Positions 59,345 through 64,000 of a stretch of DNA of 64,000 bases are shown piece by piece. The first letter of the stretch is position 1. Each line of letters opens with the position of its first letter. Location of the stretch: assembly GCA_950106755.1 (NCBI GenBank), contig OX467087.1, positions 24,060,047 to 24,124,046 on the forward strand. Direction: 5' to 3'. Origin of the DNA: Climacium dendroides. Lineage: Eukaryota; Streptophyta; Bryopsida; Hypnales; Climaciaceae. The notes under the pieces were generated by a model, which made no database searches, was not told where the DNA came from, and worked only from the letters and a program-made list of their open reading frames with translations. A program made the translations under genes and the position numbers.

Positions 59345-60310
59345 CCCAAATGTGTCGAAGAAACGCTTTTAGAACCAAACTTTGTTCCTTAATAACTTTT
59401 GCACACAGTATCCAAATGCCATGTTCTCTGGTGCGTTGGAACCTGCTTTCACTTGTCAACAAGAACATATGAACATTTGACCAGTCTAATAATAGAAATA
59501 GGCTCAGTGACAAAAAGTGGTGGTTTTAGGTGTACCTGTACCTTAAGTGATGGCCTCCACTAAGGTAGTATGCTTTAAAAGTGACCATTTGAGGGTTGTT
59601 CTGCCTCTTTATATGTTTCCGGGGACAAAAGTATTTTTATATCATTTTTCAGAGGAAGACAAATAGACATAGAACTTAACACAAGTGGTTTTGTATTTTT
59701 TTCAAGCATTTTTGAATTACTTATAAATTTTCAAAGATTAAGGACATAGGCACCTGTTTGTCACCGTAGGTTTCCCAAAATGTGTCCACTTACAACTTGT
59801 AAAGAGATGTGTAGATCCAAAGACTATGATTGGCTCTTGCAATAGAAAAATAAATTTTGCCTAGATGCATTCAATTGTTAAAGTGGTCCATTCAAGGATC
59901 ACTTCATTTCTATTATACCCCTAAAGCTAGGGTCCATTTGAAGGAGATGGTCCGTTTTACAGCACACTACCATAGTTTCCAAATCCTACCAAAGTTTTTA
60001 GTAAGGTTTAGTAATAAACTTGTGAATTTTTAAGGTACCTGCTCTCAAGGCGACCTTTTAAGAGCTGATTGTATTTGGGGGAAGCTACACTCCGTGAGAA
60101 AAAATTTCAGTCAATTTTCTGATAGGAAGCCAAAATGGAATTGGCACCTAACCCAAGTTGTTTCATATTTTTTGGATTTTCATGGAATTAGTTGCAAATT
60201 ACTAAAGTTAAAACACTATGGTCACTAAAAGGGATCCCCTCTTGAAATGTACATTCTTTGTACATTGAAGAAAACAAAATGTACCTCTCTATTAGAGTTT
60301 GCTTTTTGAG
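59345..60310 (+). mobile_element. Most complete family E copy
   Basis: Blocks from this stretch recur at 39040-39175, 39545-39715, 41520-41790 (inverse), 43510-43800 and, inverted, 43847-44250. No protein is recognised and the borders are not sharp. The mechanism of spread is unknown. Confidence 0.55.
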
Positions 60311-63184
60311 CAAGGGCGCTTTTCGAGCATCCTACCTTAGCTAAGATTAGGAGAATTTTGGAAGGTTCGTATAAGCTATAAAATGAATAAAATTTTGAAT
60401 TGTAAATTGCATTGGAATCACACTAAAGTCTACGTCATCATCATTACAAAATGTATACATTTGTCATTGAAATTCATACAAAGAGTTTCATATTTTGTAT
60501 GCACTATCTATCATCTAGTGTTGCCATATTTGCTAAAATTACAACTTGCATTTAATGGTATCTATTAGAAATGAGCCCTCATAATTGCTTTAGAGATACT
60601 TGATCTCATACCACTTGTATTGCTTGTATGATTTCTTGTTTTTTCTTCACCCCATTGCAAAAAAAATTAGACTATTAATCTTCCAAAGGTCATCTATGAA
60701 AAAGGAATATAGTGTATTAAAAGAAATCCAAGTTGTTGTATGATTTTTAATGATTCATTTTGCACTTGTTATGAAGTTGAAGTGCACTTCATTGCAATTC
60801 CAAGGCAATTTGTGGGTTCAAAATTTGGTCATTTTTAGCACACTAGAGCTTCTTGAATCCTAAAATTGCTAAACTTTATTGAGAAAACTAATCAATTTTT
60901 TTTTTAAAGTTTATAGAACCTTCATATATAACCACATTCACACTACACAATGCAATTAGGGTTTGGTCGAAGAAGATTTTTGATTGATTGGATGGGGGCA
61001 TCAAATTTTCCTTGTATTAAATTTAGTTTCTAGAATTTTAATAAAATTTTTATTTTATTTTAAAATTTTGCTAGCATATCAATGATTCAATGTTTTCCTT
61101 GTATAATTTCCCCACTATCTTTAATGGTAGACTAAGAGCTTGACAACAAGCATGTCCATTACTATAGAGCCATCCTCATGATTATCTAAAGGTCCAATTT
61201 GACCAAAAGAGAATTTGATTTGCCAACGCATTGGCTTGTCTCATATAAGCTATTGTTTACCTAAAACAAAGTCTCATAGTCACACCGTTTTTGTTTTTAA
61301 TTTGTTTAAAACAAATGGATGAATTTATGAATGATAACTATCCAAATGGATCAAATTCATTAACATTGAAATACCATTTACATGGAAATGCGATTCATTT
61401 TTGCAAAGAACAACTTCCTTTGTAGTTGACAAGCAAAATTAATATTGTGCTTCTTCTCCCAAAAGCCCTAGAGGTTTTGGACAAAACTCAAATTTCTTAT
61501 AAAATATAAGTTTCATAATAATTTTTGAAGTATACATGAATAAAGACAAACGTTAAGCATTATAGAGGAAATATTTTACATGGGGTCAAATATAAAAACA
61601 TATATATTCATAGATTTGTTTCAAATCAATTTTGAAAATGTAACTTCAAAAGTTTGTAAAAAATACAACTTCTATTTTCATTATTTTATGATTGGTCAAA
61701 ACTTCAGCTTCAATTCATTCATGAAAAAAAATAACATTCAACAATGGAAACATCAACTCTTTCTCCAAATATTAGATTTTCCAATATTAAATAAATTTTT
61801 AATACTAATTTTTAATATTATTTGTATAAAACACTTTTTACTTATAAGGATCTTAGTTTCAAATTTGAAAATAGGAAGACACCTTGATTGAATTTGCATA
61901 ACATAATATAATGACTTTTGAAGAATTTTTTTCCACAAAAAATTGTGCATGATATTTGATTGGAATTTTAAGGGTTAAGATACTATCTACTATAATTATA
62001 GGCATATGGGTTTGGCCTCCTCCCACCCCCAAAACACAACAAGAGACGTCGATCTTGTTAAAAAAAATTCCCACCCCCACCCCTTGCCATAGATCTAAAT
62101 TAGATTCATTTTCAAATTTTTGTTATTGGAAAACCATTGTGATTACAAGCACATTGGTTTGGCCTCCTCCCATTCTCAATTTTAGAAATACAAATGGTAT
62201 GGATACAAAATATGGTTTGGATATAGAAATACAATACAATATTGAAAATGCTACAAATATGGAAATACAAAAGTTAACCCATATTGTTTGTTGTATTCTT
62301 TGTTGTACACAATACATTTGGAAATTACAAATAGGGGTCAGTTAGAATTGAGGTTTTGGTTGATTAGGGTTTTGGTTGGGTTTGGGTGAGAGTTGGGGTT
62401 GGGGGGAAGAAATGTTGGGGATTTTTTTTAAATATTTAAATTGCTTGTAATGCACATTGCAATCTAAATTCACCTACAATGCACATTTGACACTATCCAC
62501 TCAAAGTACAACCACTTTGTCTGATCCTACTAGTACCAGTAGTGTTTTAACATTTTATTAAGTAGCAAGGAAAACATATTGATGAAACTAATTTGGGCAA
62601 GTCTTGTTTTAGACTAACAAAAGATAGATTAAAAAAAATACCCTAGGTAGCTAAAATAAACCACTTAATAAGAAACATTTGAACTTAGTTTCCTAGATTT
62701 ACATACACATAGAAAGCTTTGAATCATTCTATTTTAGATTAATAAGATGAAAGTTATGAGGATTTTTATGGAGAGTAACAAGTTGTAAGATCTACACATT
62801 TTTTTGTCGAAAGTTTGAAAGATGAAATCTAACCACTTGGAAAGATTTGAAAAATACTTCTTTCTAAAATTCAATCGATTTGATCTAGCAATTAGTAAGA
62901 TTTTTTATTCTAAAAATTTAAGAGGGTGTACTTTAACAAGTTAACTAAAGGATCCTATGGATGGATTTGTTAGTGAATAAACATAGATGAAGATTTTAGC
63001 CTTGTTTTGGGTTTGAGTACTTTGTTGCAGTTTTGGGTCTAAAAACATTGAATTTCATTTAGCAGTTAAAGTTTGGCACCAAAACTTCAATTGTACAGTT
63101 TTGTATGTTAGCTGGGGATTACAATAGATTTTTGAAGCCAAAATTGTTGTAATTGTGTGATTTTATATAATATTGTTCAATTGT
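60310..63184. other. AT-rich intergenic region
   Basis: There is no supported gene. A GT-rich strand run lies at 62345-62410. GCCTCCTCCCA occurs twice (about 62017 and 62162). 62690-62770 carries family D blocks (AGAAAGCTTTGAATCATTCT, GATGAAAGTTATGAGGAT). Confidence 0.4.
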
Positions 63185-63194
63185 AGTCATCATT

Positions 63195-63390
63195 GTAGGA
63201 CACTAAACTTGTCCTACAAAGTGGGCCATGCAAGGTGAATATATCCTTGGAAAAAAAACAATTTAAAAAAGAATACTATACGTGATAGAATTTGCAAATT
63301 TTGAATTCATATTTGCAATCACAAGTCCCAAGTTAGTTAAGGAAGGTGAAGCACATAGAGCCCACTTTGTAGGGCAAGTTTAGCATCTTG
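63195..63390. mobile_element. 196-bp Mutator-type MITE, family G, with 10-bp target duplication
   Basis: The left end GTAGGACACTAAACTTGTCC and the inverted right end CAAGATGCTAAACTTGCCCT both continue into CTACAAAGTGGGC. AGTCATCATT flanks it exactly at 63185-63194 and 63391-63400. Duplications of 9-11 bp are the Mutator signature. Confidence 0.92.
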
Positions 63391-63560
63391 AGTCATCATT
63401 TCCATGAATGCTTCATGCTTTTCCACTTTCCACTTAGCCCCATTCTCTTAGTCCTCTCCAAATTTCTATGTAAGAGATTTAAATACCATTTATGTTTAAA
63501 AATGTGTTTTGGTATTGCCTTCAATGATGTTGGACAATGGTAAAAACAAATGACATTTAA

Positions 63561-64000
63561 CCCCTAAAGTCCCCTTGCAAGACAAAATGGATTTTGGGTA
63601 GGCTCCTATGGTCTCAATATTTATTGTGATTTTTTGAATCTTTTAGTAAAGATAGGAAAACACATTAGCTTTCCGAAAATATAATTTTTATTTCAATCAA
63701 AGCCTAGGAGCAAAAATTATGGAACAAAAAGTTTTTTTCTCATTTGGCGGGCAAAAAAACCCTTCAAAAAAACTTGAAGTAAAATATTTAAAAAAAATTT
63801 AATGTATATATTATACTTTTATATACATGTCAGACTTTGATTCATTCTATTTGGATTTGTTATGAGAAAGTTATGGACAATCTTGTTTTTCAAGCAATTA
63901 GAGCATTTTCTTGAAAAAATAACTTGTAGAATTCGTTTTTGACCTCAATTTTGACAATTTAAAAAAAAAAGTTTTACAAGGTTAAAATCTCTTTCTAGAA
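63561..64000 (+). mobile_element. TTAA-type element, family A, cut by the window end
   Basis: TTAA (63557-63560) precedes CCCCTAAAGTCCCCTTGCAA, then the family A text (GGATTTTGGGTAGGCTCC; GAGAAAGTTATGGACAATCT). The right end lies beyond the window. Confidence 0.75.

Noticed and set aside
1..64000. CRISPR arrays, bacterial operons or phage genes
   Set aside because: No regular spacer arrays or bacterial gene layout; spliced plant genes show this is plant nuclear DNA.

Overview
This is a nuclear window from a land plant. It carries four intact-looking, intron-containing plant genes: two cinnamyl-alcohol-dehydrogenase-type genes, one ING-family chromatin reader and one COBRA-like wall protein. 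Introns are short (about 100-800 bp), genes sit in GC-richer islands, and the TTTAGGG motif occurs in introns. The rest is very AT-rich and packed with non-coding repeats. The species cannot be read from the sequence. A bryophyte or other early-diverging land plant is a reasonable guess because the introns are short and the proteins plant-like but divergent, but that is inference.

Layout. 1-11.3 kb holds transposon debris: a Ty1/copia RNase H remnant, a foldback element with a perfect 82-bp palindrome, and small MITEs. 11.6-14.6 kb is CAD copy 1. 14.6-30 kb contains a broken PIF/Harbinger transposase, two unidentified ORFs and a dense field of non-autonomous repeats. 30.0-33.0 kb is CAD copy 2, with nearly the same sequence from 5' flank to stop codon as copy 1. 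35.5-38.7 kb is the ING/PHD gene. 38.9-50.2 kb is again repeat-rich. 50.4-56.6 kb is GC-richer and holds the COBRA-like gene. 56.6-64 kb is AT-rich repeats.

Genes. The CADs are soluble zinc/NADPH alcohol dehydrogenases of the AtCAD1-like type. The ING protein reads H3K4me3 in acetyltransferase complexes. The COBRA-like protein is a GPI-anchored apoplastic protein linked to cellulose organisation. There is no operon logic; the neighbours are independent, except that the CADs are paralogues.

Main observations. (1) Several unrelated non-autonomous repeat families end in CCC/CCT-type termini directly next to TTAA, the target-site signature of piggyBac-type transposition. (2) CAD copy 2 looks overwritten by CAD copy 1 sequence, leaving an older diverged core promoter stranded upstream. 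(3) A Mutator-type MITE family keeps 8-10 bp target-site duplications, and a CACTA-type MITE has an ATG duplication and a paralogous empty site. (4) The first intron of the COBRA-like gene is 117 bp, in phase and free of stops.

No rRNA, tRNA or CRISPR array was recognised. All intron and exon calls come from reading splice sites and protein continuity by eye.
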